A DNA stretch of 64,000 nucleotides, taken from an uncultured Bacteroides sp. (GTDB taxonomy: Bacteria; Bacteroidota; Bacteroidia; Bacteroidales; UBA932). The notes beneath the pieces were generated by a model. That model did no database searches. It was not told the origin of the DNA and saw only the letters and a list, made by a program, of their open reading frames with translations. Below, in pieces: positions 19,907 to 29,022 of this stretch (position 1 is the stretch's first letter; the number at the start of each line of letters is the position of its first letter). The position numbers and the translations under genes are program-made. The stretch is from the NCBI GenBank assembly GCA_900543205.1, contig UQQM01000005.1, positions 1 through 64,000 of the forward strand, written 5' to 3'.

Positions 19907-20374
19907 ATGCAAGAAGACGGACAATTCGAACTCGACCCCGAGAAGGTCTACACATCTATGGATGAACTTACGCTTGACACTGACGAGGGCCCCAGGACTC
20001 TTAAGCTGGGCGTCTGGATCAATGTCGACCCGGTGCGCATACATAGGATGATAGTCCGCGAGAAGATTCTCCAGGTGGACACTCTTGAAGTCCTGAACCC
20101 TCTGGTCAGCAAGCTCCGCCGCGCCGATCCCGAATACTACAAGAAGTTCATGGGGCTCAGGCTGGTGATTGACTATCCTGGCTACAGCGCCGGGATTCTC
20201 GCCAAGATTCCTTTCGAGAACGACCCCGTGGGATTCTACAAATGGTGGCGCAAAGGCAAGCATGAGGACAAGGTGTATCTCTCTCTCGGCAACAGGATAC
20301 GCCTTTTCCAGAAGGTTGCCATGATGGAGCCGCGCATGATACTCAAGAAAGACTTGGAAATCCTTAACAAATAG
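19907..20374 (+). CDS. Conserved-looking orphan protein leading the gcv operon
   Basis: This 155-residue soluble protein (MQEDGQFELDPEKVYTSMDE...) has no recognised domain. Features are MGLRLVIDYPGYSAGILAKIPF and a basic WWRKGKHEDKVYLSLGNRIRL segment. It lies 11 bases before gcvT and shares its promoter, so it may be linked to glycine/folate metabolism, or merely co-transcribed. The start is set by the promoter box; the frame is open further upstream. Confidence 0.7.
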   Translation: MQEDGQFELDPEKVYTSMDELTLDTDEGPRTLKLGVWINVDPVRIHRMIVREKILQVDTLEVLNPLVSKLRRADPEYYKKFMGLRLVIDYPGYSAGILAKIPFENDPVGFYKWWRKGKHEDKVYLSLGNRIRLFQKVAMMEPRMILKKDLEILNK

Positions 20375-20385
20375 CTCTTACTACG

Positions 20386-21492
20386 ATGGAAGAACAGTTG
20401 AAGCTGACTTGTCTGCACGACCTGCATGTCAGGGCCGGGGCCAGGATGAGTCCGTTCGCCGGTTACGACATGCCCATACAGTACAGCGGCATAATCGACG
20501 AGCATAACGCGGTCCGCAACAGCGTCGGGATGTTCGACGTGTCCCACATGGGTGAAATCTTCATCTCTGGCGAGGACGCCGGGAAGTTCGTCAACCACAT
20601 ATTCACCAACGACGTGAACGGGCTGGAGCCCGGCAAGGTGCTTTACGGCATGATGCTCTACGAGGACGGAGGAACCGTGGACGACCTTCTGGTCTACAGG
20701 GAATTCGGACCCGAAAGCTATCTGCTCGTGGTCAACGCTTCCAACATAGGGAAGGACTATGAATGGATGAAGAAGAATTCTGAGGGCTGGAACGTGGTCA
20801 TAGACAACCAGTCGGAGAAATGGGGGCAGATAGCCGTCCAGGGGCCTGAAGCCGAGAAGATCGTGAAGGAGGTGCTGGGCTTCGCCGGCGCCGGCGCTCT
20901 CAAGTTCTACGAGTTCTGTGACGTGACCGCCGCTGACGGCAGCCGCGTGATACTCAGCCGCACGGGATATACGGGAGAGGACGGATTCGAGATTTACGCC
21001 GCCCCGGAGCTGATTCGCGGATACTGGCAGGCACTGGAGGCCGCCGGAGTGAAGCCCTGCGGGCTCGGATGCCGTGACACCCTGCGTTTCGAGGCCGGAC
21101 TGCCTCTGTACGGCGACGAGCTCAGCGCCGGGATTTCTCCGGTGATGGCCGGACTTTCGATGTTCTGCAAGCTGGACAAGCCCGAATTCATAGGGAAGGA
21201 CGCGCTCGCGGCGCAGAAGGCGCAGGGGCCGTCCCGGAAGATTGTGGGAATCGAGCTGAAGGACAACGCGGTGCCCCGGGCGGGCTATCCGGTCGAGCTC
21301 GAAGACGGGACCGAGGTGGGGAAGGTCACCACGGGCTATCATTCCATAACCCTTGGCAAGAGCCTCTGCTTCGCGCTGGTGGACAGCGCCCGCGCGGCCC
21401 TCGGTACGCCCCTGTATGTCCGCATACGCAAGCGCGTGTTCCCCGGAACCGTGGTAAAGAAAAGATTTTATCAAACAAACTATAAGAAATAA
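20386..21492 (+). CDS. gcvT: Glycine cleavage system T protein (aminomethyltransferase)
   Basis: This 368-residue protein transfers the methylene carbon from aminomethyl-lipoyl GcvH to tetrahydrofolate, releasing ammonia. The N-terminal folate-binding GCV_T domain starts with FAGYDMPIQYSG and includes VGMFDVSHMGE; the C-terminal barrel (GCV_T_C) covers about 280-368. The stop TAA shares its last base with the ATG of gcvH, so translation is coupled. Confidence 0.96.
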   Translation: MEEQLKLTCLHDLHVRAGARMSPFAGYDMPIQYSGIIDEHNAVRNSVGMFDVSHMGEIFISGEDAGKFVNHIFTNDVNGLEPGKVLYGMMLYEDGGTVDDLLVYREFGPESYLLVVNASNIGKDYEWMKKNSEGWNVVIDNQSEKWGQIAVQGPEAEKIVKEVLGFAGAGALKFYEFCDVTAADGSRVILSRTGYTGEDGFEIYAAPELIRGYWQALEAAGVKPCGLGCRDTLRFEAGLPLYGDELSAGISPVMAGLSMFCKLDKPEFIGKDALAAQKAQGPSRKIVGIELKDNAVPRAGYPVELEDGTEVGKVTTGYHSITLGKSLCFALVDSARAALGTPLYVRIRKRVFPGTVVKKRFYQTNYKK

Positions 21493-21869
21493 TGAGCAAG
21501 ATAGTAGACGGACTCCTGTACAGCGAGTCCCACGAATGGGTGAAAGTAGATGGCAACGTGGCCATCGTCGGAGTGTCTGATTATGCGCAGAGCGAACTCG
21601 GAGACATAACCTACGTCGACATGCCCGACGTGGACGACGAGGTCAGCGCCGGCGACGACTTCGGGGCAGTGGAGAGCGTAAAGACCTCGAGCGAGCTCAT
21701 CGCTCCGGTTTCAGGCAGGATTGTCGCATGCAACAACGAGCTTGAAGACCGTCCGGAGCTGATCAACGAGGACGCCTATTCCGCATGGATAATCAAGATA
21801 GAGATGAGCGACAGCTCCGAGCTGGACGGCCTTCTCAACGCATCCGCATACACCAAGCTCGTAGGCTGA
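21492..21869 (+). CDS. gcvH: Glycine cleavage system H protein
   Basis: The 125-residue lipoyl carrier shuttles the aminomethyl group between the P, T and L proteins. The lipoylated residue is Lys64 in AVESVKTSSEL. Full length for the family. It sits between gcvT (1-base overlap) and gcvPA. Confidence 0.97.
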   Translation: MSKIVDGLLYSESHEWVKVDGNVAIVGVSDYAQSELGDITYVDMPDVDDEVSAGDDFGAVESVKTSSELIAPVSGRIVACNNELEDRPELINEDAYSAWIIKIEMSDSSELDGLLNASAYTKLVG

Positions 21870-21883
21870 GATTCTTCTGAAAC

Positions 21884-23194
21884 ATGGGAACATTCTGCTA
21901 TTTCCCCCATACGGAGGAGGATATAGCCCGCATGCTCGAAAGAATAGGGGTCAGTTCGCTGGACGACCTCTATTCTGATGTTCCGGCGGACTATATCTAC
22001 AAAGGTGAATACGACCTGCCCGCAGCGATGAGCGAGCAGGAGGTGCGCGACCATTTCGCTGGGCTTGCCGCGAAGAACCGCAGGCTCAGGGTCTTCGTCG
22101 GACAGGGCGCATACGACCATGTCACGCCCGCCGCCATACCTTATCTTGCCTCGCGCAGCGAATTCCTTACCGCCTATACGCCCTACCAGTGCGAGATTTC
22201 GCAGGGGACGCTGCGCTATATCTTCGAATGGCAGACCATGATCTGCCGCCTGACCGGACTCGACTGCTCCAACGCCTCGATGTACGACGGGCCTACCGCC
22301 GCCGCTGAGGCCGTGAGGATGTGCCTGGCCAGCACGAAGAAGCGCAATACAGTTATACTCTCTTCCGGTCTCCTGCCGCATGTCATAGCCACCGTGCGCA
22401 CCTACGCGAAATATGAGGGGGTCAACGTGGTCCTTGCAGACGATGTGGCCTCGAAGGTGTCCGGGCTGGAGTCCTGCCTGGCCGGGGTGATTGTCCCTTC
22501 CATCGACAGGAACGGATTGATATGCGACCTCGGAGGGCTTGCGGACGCGGTTCATGCCTGTGGCGCACTGCTGGTGGAATATTGCGACCCCTCGGCGCTC
22601 GCGGTGCTGAAGACCCCTGCGGAATGGGGTGCCGACATCGCAGTCGGAGACGGACAGACCCTGGGCATTCCGCTGAACTACGGGGGCCCCTACGTGGGAT
22701 TCATGGCCTGCCGCAAGGATTATATGCGCAAGATGCCCGGACGAATCGTGGGCCAGACCGAGGACGCCGCCGGACGCCGCTGCTTCGTGCTTACGCTTCA
22801 GGCCCGCGAGCAGCATATCCGCCGCGAAAAGGCTACCTCCAACATCTGCTCCAACCAGTCGCTGATGGCGCTGTGGTGCACGATATATCTCTCGCTGATG
22901 GGGCCGGAGGGCCTCAGGCGCGTGAACGAGCTCTGCTGGGAGCGCTCCCACTACCTCCGCGACGAGCTCCTGAAGACCGGACTTTTCGAGAGCGTGCACG
23001 AGGGCGAATTCCTCAAGGAGTTTGTGCTCAGGCCGAAGATGCCGGCCGGCAGGCTTATGCATGCCCTGATGGATGCCGGATATTTCGCGGCTCTTCCCAC
23101 GGAGGACGGGAACGTGAGCTTCTGCGTCACCGAGAAGCACGGAAAAGATGAAATCGATGCACTGGTCAAAACCGTTAAGGAGGCTGCGATATGA
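21884..23194 (+). CDS. gcvPA: Glycine dehydrogenase subunit 1
   Basis: A 436-residue N-terminal half of the two-subunit P protein. It begins with YFPHTEEDIARMLERIG and contains TPYQCEISQGTLRYIFEWQTM, typical of GcvPA. With GcvPB it decarboxylates glycine using PLP. It overlaps gcvPB by 4 bases (ATGA), indicating equimolar coupled synthesis. Confidence 0.96.
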   Translation: MGTFCYFPHTEEDIARMLERIGVSSLDDLYSDVPADYIYKGEYDLPAAMSEQEVRDHFAGLAAKNRRLRVFVGQGAYDHVTPAAIPYLASRSEFLTAYTPYQCEISQGTLRYIFEWQTMICRLTGLDCSNASMYDGPTAAAEAVRMCLASTKKRNTVILSSGLLPHVIATVRTYAKYEGVNVVLADDVASKVSGLESCLAGVIVPSIDRNGLICDLGGLADAVHACGALLVEYCDPSALAVLKTPAEWGADIAVGDGQTLGIPLNYGGPYVGFMACRKDYMRKMPGRIVGQTEDAAGRRCFVLTLQAREQHIRREKATSNICSNQSLMALWCTIYLSLMGPEGLRRVNELCWERSHYLRDELLKTGLFESVHEGEFLKEFVLRPKMPAGRLMHALMDAGYFAALPTEDGNVSFCVTEKHGKDEIDALVKTVKEAAI

Positions 23195-24570
23195 GATATT
23201 ACGACAAACTGATATTCGAACTTTCCAGGCCCGGAAGGTCGGGATATTCCCTCCCGGCCCCCGAAGGAGGGAAGATGCCCCGCGAAGGCGGGCTCTGGCG
23301 CAGCTCCGCACCGGAACTGCCCGAAGTGAGCGAGCCCGACGTGGTCAGGCACTACACCAACCTCAGCCAGATGAACTTCGGCGTGGACACGGGCTTCTAT
23401 CCCCTCGGTTCATGCACGATGAAATATAATCCCAAAATCAATGAGGAGATAGCCTCCATGCCGGAATTCACCGGCCAGCACCCGCTCCAGCCCGAAGAGA
23501 GCACCGAGGGCACCAGGGAGGTGTTCGCCGAACTGGACAGGGCTCTCGCGGCGATTACGGGAATGAAGCATTTCACCTTCCGGCCCTGCGCCGGCGCCCA
23601 CGGCGAGCTGACAGGCCTGATGCTGATGAAGGAATACCATCTTGGCAGGGGAGACCTCGCCCGCACCAAGGTCATAGTTCCCGACAGCGCGCACGGCACC
23701 AATCCCGCCTCGGCAGCCTGCTGCGGCTACGAAATCGTGGTGGTCAAGTCCAATTCCGACGGCCTCGTGGACGTGGAGGACCTCAAACCCCTGCTCGGCC
23801 CCGACATCGCCGGAATCATGATGACCAACCCCAACACCCTCGGCCTTTTCGAGAAGGACATCAGGGAGATAGCGGGCCTGGTGCATGACTGCGGCGGACT
23901 GCTGTACTACGACGGGGCCAACATGAACCCTCTGCTCGGCGTGGTCCGTCCCGGCGATATGGGTTTCGACATCCTGCACCTCAATCTCCATAAGACCTTC
24001 TCGACCCCGCATGGCGGCGGCGGTCCCGGAAGCGGCCCTGTCGGCGTTTCCGAAAGGGTTCTGCCCTATCTGGACGTCCCGAAAGTCAGCGGTTTCCACG
24101 GCAACTTCACGGTGATGCTCAGGGCTCTTGCCTATATACTGATGCTCGGAAAGGAGAATGTCCGCATGGCCGGAAAACTGGCCACGCTAAACGCCAATTA
24201 CGTGAAGGAATCGCTGAAGGACTGCTACAGGCTGCCCGTTCCTTCCGTATGCAAGCACGAGTTCGTGTTCGACGGCCTTGCCGAACCCAACGGCACCACG
24301 ACCCTCGATGTGGCCAAGAGGCTGCTTGACTACGGTTTCCACGCCCCTACGATATACTTCCCCCTGCTTTTCCATCAGGCGATAATGATAGAGCCTACTG
24401 AGACCGAATCTCCCGAGACTCTTGACGCCTTCATCGAGGTGATGAGGAAGATAGCCGAGGAGGCGAAGACGAATCCCGGGCTCCTGCACTCGGCTCCCGT
24501 GACTGCGCCCATAGGCCGTCCGGACGAGACGAAGGCCGCAAGGCAGCCGGTTCTGAAATACGGGGCCTGA
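23191..24570 (+). CDS. gcvPB: Glycine dehydrogenase subunit 2
   Basis: The 459-residue C-terminal half of the P protein carries the PLP lysine in LNLHKTFSTPHGGGGPG, and FYPLGSCTMKYNPK near the N-terminus. Standard length. It completes the T-H-P1-P2 order; the L protein (lipoamide dehydrogenase) gene is not in the window. Confidence 0.97.
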   Translation: MRYYDKLIFELSRPGRSGYSLPAPEGGKMPREGGLWRSSAPELPEVSEPDVVRHYTNLSQMNFGVDTGFYPLGSCTMKYNPKINEEIASMPEFTGQHPLQPEESTEGTREVFAELDRALAAITGMKHFTFRPCAGAHGELTGLMLMKEYHLGRGDLARTKVIVPDSAHGTNPASAACCGYEIVVVKSNSDGLVDVEDLKPLLGPDIAGIMMTNPNTLGLFEKDIREIAGLVHDCGGLLYYDGANMNPLLGVVRPGDMGFDILHLNLHKTFSTPHGGGGPGSGPVGVSERVLPYLDVPKVSGFHGNFTVMLRALAYILMLGKENVRMAGKLATLNANYVKESLKDCYRLPVPSVCKHEFVFDGLAEPNGTTTLDVAKRLLDYGFHAPTIYFPLLFHQAIMIEPTETESPETLDAFIEVMRKIAEEAKTNPGLLHSAPVTAPIGRPDETKAARQPVLKYGA

Positions 24571-24571
24571 G

Positions 24572-25357
24572 ATGAAGAAGAGTCATAAGGGGCTGATCGT
24601 ATTGGCCGTCCCTTTTCTGCTGGGCTTCCTCGCCGGGTTTCTGGCCGGAGGAGGCTGCAGCGGAAAGGAGGGGACGGGTATAGTTGAAGAGACGCCGGCG
24701 GAGACGCTTTCCCCTGTTGCCGAGGAGTGCAAGGAGGAATCCGGGCCGTTCGACGATGTGGACGGACTGGGTGAGAAACCTGAAAGGAAAGAGATTATCT
24801 ATTACCGTGACAGGCTTCCGTATGCGAAGTTGTTCGCGGACCTGAACGATGCGCATCTCAGGGTGGCACGGCAGCTCGGGCTGCCGGAAATACCGGCGAC
24901 CAGGGAGGATTTCTCGCATCGCGGCCTCGTTAGGATCGAGGACAACGAGTATCTTGTGGTGGATGACCTCCAGTACTCCATCCCTTATCTTACCGAAGGC
25001 GCTGCCGAGGAGCTCCAGCGCATAGCAAAAGCTTTCAGCGATTCGCTTGAAGCCAAGAACCTGCTGGACTATAAGCTGATAGTGTCTTCTCTGCTGAGGA
25101 CAGAGGAGGATGTGGACAGGCTGCGCCGCAGCGGCAATCCCAATGCGAGCGACAATTCCGCCCACTGCTACGGCACCACTTTCGACATCACCTATACCCG
25201 TTATTACAGCGAGGATGAGTCTGAGGCGTTCATGCAGCCCTTCGAGCTCACCAAGGTGCTGGGCGAGGTTCTCCTTGACGAGAAGAACGCAGCCCGCTGC
25301 CTCGTCAAGTACGAGAGGCAGGAGCACTGCTTCCACATCACTTCCTGCGTGAAGTAG
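24572..25357 (+). CDS. DUF5715-type membrane-anchored protein (peptidase M15-like fold suspected)
   Basis: This 261-residue protein starts one base after the gcvPB stop. It has an N-terminal hydrophobic anchor (LIVLAVPFLLGFLAGFLAGG) followed by GCS, possibly a lipobox. The C-terminal domain contains SSLLRTEEDVDRLRRSGNPNA and NSAHCYGTTFDITYTRYY, then CFHITSC, resembling the His/Asp/His zinc site of D-Ala-D-Ala carboxypeptidase-like proteins. I recognise this pattern as DUF5715. A cell-wall role is inferred; a link with glycine cleavage is not evident. Confidence 0.75.
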   Translation: MKKSHKGLIVLAVPFLLGFLAGFLAGGGCSGKEGTGIVEETPAETLSPVAEECKEESGPFDDVDGLGEKPERKEIIYYRDRLPYAKLFADLNDAHLRVARQLGLPEIPATREDFSHRGLVRIEDNEYLVVDDLQYSIPYLTEGAAEELQRIAKAFSDSLEAKNLLDYKLIVSSLLRTEEDVDRLRRSGNPNASDNSAHCYGTTFDITYTRYYSEDESEAFMQPFELTKVLGEVLLDEKNAARCLVKYERQEHCFHITSCVK

Positions 25358-25359
25358 GT

Positions 25360-26052
25360 TTACAGAACTTCCAGAGTGTCGCCGGTGACGCGGAACTTGA
25401 TTTCGCTGCCGGCGTAATTCATGCCGTAGATGCGTCCGGGGTCCTGCTGGAATTGCGGACGCGGATCCTGGGTGAGTATCTCCTCAAGCGCCTTGAGCGT
25501 GGCGTCGTCGAATCTCTCCCCGATGTTTTCCGGGAAGACGACCTTGAGAGTCTTCCATCCGTGTCTGTCCACGAAGCCGCTGCGCACTCCGGGGTGGCTG
25601 TCGGCGTATTCGACGTAAGGCTTGATGTCATATATAGGGGTGCCGTCGGCAAGGTCGGCGCCGGCAACCTCGATGCGGCATTTCTGAAAATTGATGCCGG
25701 TTATCCTGACGGCGCTCAGCCCCAGTCCGTTGGGCCTGAAAGGGGAGCGCGAGGCGAACACTCCTATGCGCCTGTTGCCGCCGAGACGGGGCGGCCTGAC
25801 CGTGGCTTCGAATGTTTCCGGGCTTCCGTCCGTCCGCTCCGGAGCGTCTGCGTGGCGGGGACGGTTGAGGCTGAAGCCCCAGATGAGCCAGATATAGTCG
25901 AATTCCTCCAGCCCGCGCAGGGCGTCCTGCATGTTGTACGGTGCTTGGAGCTCCACAGTGCCGCGCAGGGACGCCGCCAGCCCCGCCTGGCGGGGCAGAC
26001 CGAACTTCTCCTTAAGCGGAGAACGGAACACGGCTATCGGTTCTATTGTCAT
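25360..26052 (-). CDS. trmO: tRNA m6t6A37 methyltransferase TrmO
   Basis: This 230-residue TsaA/TrmO protein N-methylates t6A37 in certain tRNAs using SAM. The diagnostic motif is IGVFASRSPFRPNGLGLSAV (about 98-117), followed by the C-terminal TrmO domain with DPRPQFQQDPGRIYGMNYA. It is convergent with the DUF5715 gene, with only 2 bases between stop codons. Confidence 0.92.
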   Translation of the reverse strand: MTIEPIAVFRSPLKEKFGLPRQAGLAASLRGTVELQAPYNMQDALRGLEEFDYIWLIWGFSLNRPRHADAPERTDGSPETFEATVRPPRLGGNRRIGVFASRSPFRPNGLGLSAVRITGINFQKCRIEVAGADLADGTPIYDIKPYVEYADSHPGVRSGFVDRHGWKTLKVVFPENIGERFDDATLKALEEILTQDPRPQFQQDPGRIYGMNYAGSEIKFRVTGDTLEVL

Positions 26053-26352
26053 TGTCTATGCTTTAAAACTGTCAGCGGGCCTGCTGCCTCTGAAACCTAT
26101 CGGTGGCAGACCGAATTGTCCAGAACTGGCGAATGGATAACGCTAATAATCTAAAATCGCTTTTATCCTGCCGACAGGTGACTGCCTCCAGAGAGGCTGG
26201 CCGCCCACGGCCGTGAGTGGGTGTGCCGCGAAAGCGGCGGGATGGAGCGTAGCGGAACCTCTCTGGAGGCAGTCATCTGCCGGCAGGTATAATTTTACGA
26301 GGAAGGCAGTATTTTAGCTGGTTTGCCCGGAGATACAACATTCATGAACGAT
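26053..26352. other. Intergenic region carrying a large branched hairpin
   Basis: No gene is seen in these 300 bases. The centre (26167-26287) is a long hairpin listed separately. Confidence 0.5.
26167..26287. repeat. Large branched inverted repeat (30-bp arms)
   Basis: Arms 26167-26196 and 26258-26287 pair over 30 bases with one mismatch and one wobble. The interior holds smaller stems: GGCCG-CCCA-CGGCC (26199-26212) and CCGC-GAAA-GCGG with a GNRA-type loop (26226-26237). It lies 3' of the M23 peptidase gene and 5' of trmO. It could be a MITE-like repeat, a strong terminator or a structured RNA. Confidence 0.6.
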
Positions 26353-27624
26353 TTATTCGGTAGGAACAGCGGCTGCCGTGCCGAGGCTGTCAGCGGCCCC
26401 GTAGCCCTCGACTTCAGCCATATATTTCTCGTATAATGCGTTGAAATCGCGCAGGAAGACGGTGTCCAGCGGCTCCGATGCGGGGGAGTCCAGCTTGAGC
26501 GGGTCTATCGGCCGTCCGTTCTCCCATATCCTGAAGTCGAGATGCGGCCCTGTGGCCGTGCCGGTGGCTCCGACATATCCTATCAGCTGGCCCTGGGTCA
26601 CGCGGGTGCCGACACGCACGCCCGAAGCGAACTTCGAAAGGTGCATGTACGAGCTCTCGTAGCCCATGTTGTGCTTGATTCGTATGCGGTTTCCGCCGCC
26701 GGTGGGGTCCCAGCCGCATTTCGTTACGGTGCCGTCGCCAATCGCATGCACGGGCGTGCCGGTAGGAGCGGCATAGTCCACTGCGGTATGAGGCTTGACC
26801 TTTCCGGTGACCGGATGCCTGCGGCTGTAGGAGAAGCGGCTGCTGATGCGGTTGTATTTCAGCGGGGCCTTGAGGAACATGCGCTTGAGGCTTTCTCCGT
26901 TCTTGTCCCAATAGGTGTTGCCGTTGCCCTCGCCGGTATCGAAGCGGACTGCGGCGGTCTGCTTGTAGCCGGTCCCGTCGAAGAGGCTGAAGTGCACCGT
27001 GTCGATGCCCACGAACTCGCCGTCACAGACGCTCTGGGTGTAGACGGTGCGGAACCTGTCGCCTTTCTGCAGCGTGAAGAAGTTGACGCTCCACTGGTAG
27101 ATGTCGGCAAGGTTCATTATCAGCTCGGGAGAGCCGCCCGCCGCCAGCATGTCGTTCCAGAGCGAGCTGTTGATGGTCACGTCCGTGTACTTGCGCACGT
27201 GCTCCACTGGCTTGGCCACATTCCATATCGCGAGGGAATCGCTGCACTGGAAGACGGTGGCGTTCACCTTGTCCTGCTCGTATATCGCGTAGCGCAGGTC
27301 GCGGGTGCTGTCGGTCACCTCGTAGTAGGCGTGGAGATGGTTGCCCGCCTTTATCTTCCGAAGGTCGAACACCGAGTCGCAGAGCTCGCTGAGAGCGTAG
27401 GCGTCGGAGGCATCCATGCCCATGCGCATCATGAGCACGGAGAAGGTGTCTCCGTATTTGACCTCCACGGTGTCGGCGTCGAAATCCGAGGGCTCGAAGC
27501 CGTAGAGAGGCGGCTGTTCTTCGACTGCGGCCTCAGCCCCGGAATCCTGTACGTTCTGCCTGCATGATGTGCCGGCCAGCGCCGCAAGCGCTAGGAGGAA
27601 TATGGTCAGTTTGCTGAATTTCAT
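26353..27624 (-). CDS. M23 family peptidase lipoprotein
   Basis: A 423-residue protein with a lipoprotein signal (LLALAALAGTSC). An N-terminal region (about 50-250) resembles the LysM/OapA-type part of envelope M23 proteins. The C-terminal peptidase domain has HTAVDYAAPTGTPV (His and Asp zinc ligands) and TGPHLDFRIW, where the usual HxH is HLD, as often seen in Bacteroidetes members. It probably cuts or binds peptidoglycan cross-links at the outer membrane. A -7-like box lies at 27646-27653 on the minus strand. Confidence 0.87.
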   Translation of the reverse strand: MKFSKLTIFLLALAALAGTSCRQNVQDSGAEAAVEEQPPLYGFEPSDFDADTVEVKYGDTFSVLMMRMGMDASDAYALSELCDSVFDLRKIKAGNHLHAYYEVTDSTRDLRYAIYEQDKVNATVFQCSDSLAIWNVAKPVEHVRKYTDVTINSSLWNDMLAAGGSPELIMNLADIYQWSVNFFTLQKGDRFRTVYTQSVCDGEFVGIDTVHFSLFDGTGYKQTAAVRFDTGEGNGNTYWDKNGESLKRMFLKAPLKYNRISSRFSYSRRHPVTGKVKPHTAVDYAAPTGTPVHAIGDGTVTKCGWDPTGGGNRIRIKHNMGYESSYMHLSKFASGVRVGTRVTQGQLIGYVGATGTATGPHLDFRIWENGRPIDPLKLDSPASEPLDTVFLRDFNALYEKYMAEVEGYGAADSLGTAAAVPTE

Positions 27625-27645
27625 CCGTCGGAATTTTAAATCCTA

Positions 27646-27653
27646 TAAAGATA
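27646..27653 (-). promoter_or_regulatory. -7 promoter box for the M23 peptidase gene
   Basis: Reads TATCTTTA on the minus strand, one base off consensus, 22 bases before the start codon. Confidence 0.35.
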
Positions 27654-27669
27654 CGAAGAATTTCCGGCA

Positions 27670-29010
27670 TCAGTAGACGAATTCGAACTCGTCGACGTAG
27701 AGCAGGCTGCCCACGGCCCCGGTGAAATCATCGCCGTATCTGCTAGCGCAAGCGTTTATTATCACATATTTCGGTTTGCGGCTGCGGTCCCTGTACTCAA
27801 GGGGGCAGTTGAACTGCACATAGCGCAGGTTCCCTTCTCCGTCGATGGTGGCCTCGGTGGTCTCTATCTTGCCGTAGGCGATGATATGGGGGTCATTCTC
27901 CTGGTCGATGAAGATTCCTTCGGCGGTGTTCACCTCGAAGGGCGCGTCCCAGTCGCCGAGCATCACGAGTATCTGCATGCCGTCGGTCTGACCGACCAGG
28001 TCGGGATGCTTGCCGAGGTCGTCATGGTCGATGGGCTGGGGTGAATAAGCATACCATCCCTTGAGTGCGGAAGGCCTTGTGGTGAAGGGGGTTCCCCACG
28101 ACATCTTGGCGCCGAGGTTGGAGCCGGAGCCTGATGTGCCGAGGAATTCGCCGGTCAGCAGATTGCCTGCCGCGAAACGTCCTATGCCGAGGAAATTGGG
28201 GAACATGGATTCCATTCTCGCCGCCTGCTTGCCGTCGCCGGACACGGCCACGAACTCGGCTTCCGGAGTGGTCGCGCAGTCGCGTCCGATGAAGAGCACT
28301 CCCTTGTTGGCGGAATCCCATACCCTGCCGTTGCTGGCGTCGGGGGCCGGATACCATGAGGTCTTGGTGCTGTAGACGGTCTCGGAGCACCATTCGTCGA
28401 AGCCCATGTTGGCCACCTGCGCTTCGATTTCCGTGCTGAACGCCACCTCGCCGCTGCTGGTCCCGGACAGCGAGAACTTTACGTAATAGTTCGTCCCTGG
28501 TTCGAGCCCTGTGGCCTCGTAGACGTAGAATCCGGCCTGGGCGGTGATTTCGGGGCTGGAAGCCCATTCGCTGCTGCCTTCCTTGCGCCATTCATATACG
28601 CCTTCTGCGGTCGCCCCGTCCGCCGGGGTGGTGAACACGGCGCTGCCGGCCCATGCGTTGACTTCGATTTCAGCGGAAACGCGCACGGTGGCGTAGATGG
28701 TCCATACATAGTCCTGGTAGGTCCTGACGTGGACGCTGAGGGGCTCGCTGAGGTCCAGGATGTCGCCGACCTTGAGTTCTTTGCAGCGGGCTTTATCGGA
28801 TACGGAAAACCTGAGCAGTTCGAGCTGCGTGAGGTCGGCGTTCTCGGCAACCTCCGCGTGTACGGTGCGGTTGGCCTTGTTGATTTCCACGCTCATCTGG
28901 TGGTCCACCACGAAGTCGGTGATGTCGCCCGGGACGAGAGGGTAGTCGATGTCGTTCTTTATGGTGCAGGCCGAAGCGGCGGCGAGCAGCAGGAATATTG
29001 TCTTCTTCAT
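27670..29010 (-). CDS. PCMD-domain surface lipoprotein
   Basis: A 446-residue protein with a lipoprotein signal (MKKTIFLLLAAASAC, Cys15). It has two N-terminal Ig-like regions (about 20-200). The C-terminal PCMD domain (putative carbohydrate metabolism, about 205-446) contains NMGFDEWC and ends with VIINACASRYGDDFTGAVGS plus LYVDEFEFVY. Family members are presumed glycan-binding or glycan-processing, without a proven reaction. It follows the barrel gene by 12 bases on the same strand. Confidence 0.85.
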   Translation of the reverse strand: MKKTIFLLLAAASACTIKNDIDYPLVPGDITDFVVDHQMSVEINKANRTVHAEVAENADLTQLELLRFSVSDKARCKELKVGDILDLSEPLSVHVRTYQDYVWTIYATVRVSAEIEVNAWAGSAVFTTPADGATAEGVYEWRKEGSSEWASSPEITAQAGFYVYEATGLEPGTNYYVKFSLSGTSSGEVAFSTEIEAQVANMGFDEWCSETVYSTKTSWYPAPDASNGRVWDSANKGVLFIGRDCATTPEAEFVAVSGDGKQAARMESMFPNFLGIGRFAAGNLLTGEFLGTSGSGSNLGAKMSWGTPFTTRPSALKGWYAYSPQPIDHDDLGKHPDLVGQTDGMQILVMLGDWDAPFEVNTAEGIFIDQENDPHIIAYGKIETTEATIDGEGNLRYVQFNCPLEYRDRSRKPKYVIINACASRYGDDFTGAVGSLLYVDEFEFVY

Positions 29011-29022
29011 TTTGTCAGCGTT

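Noticed and set aside
19885..20385. Glycine riboswitch upstream of gcvT
   Set aside because: The leader before 19907 is about 20 bases and the gap before gcvT is 11 bases, far too short for a glycine aptamer.
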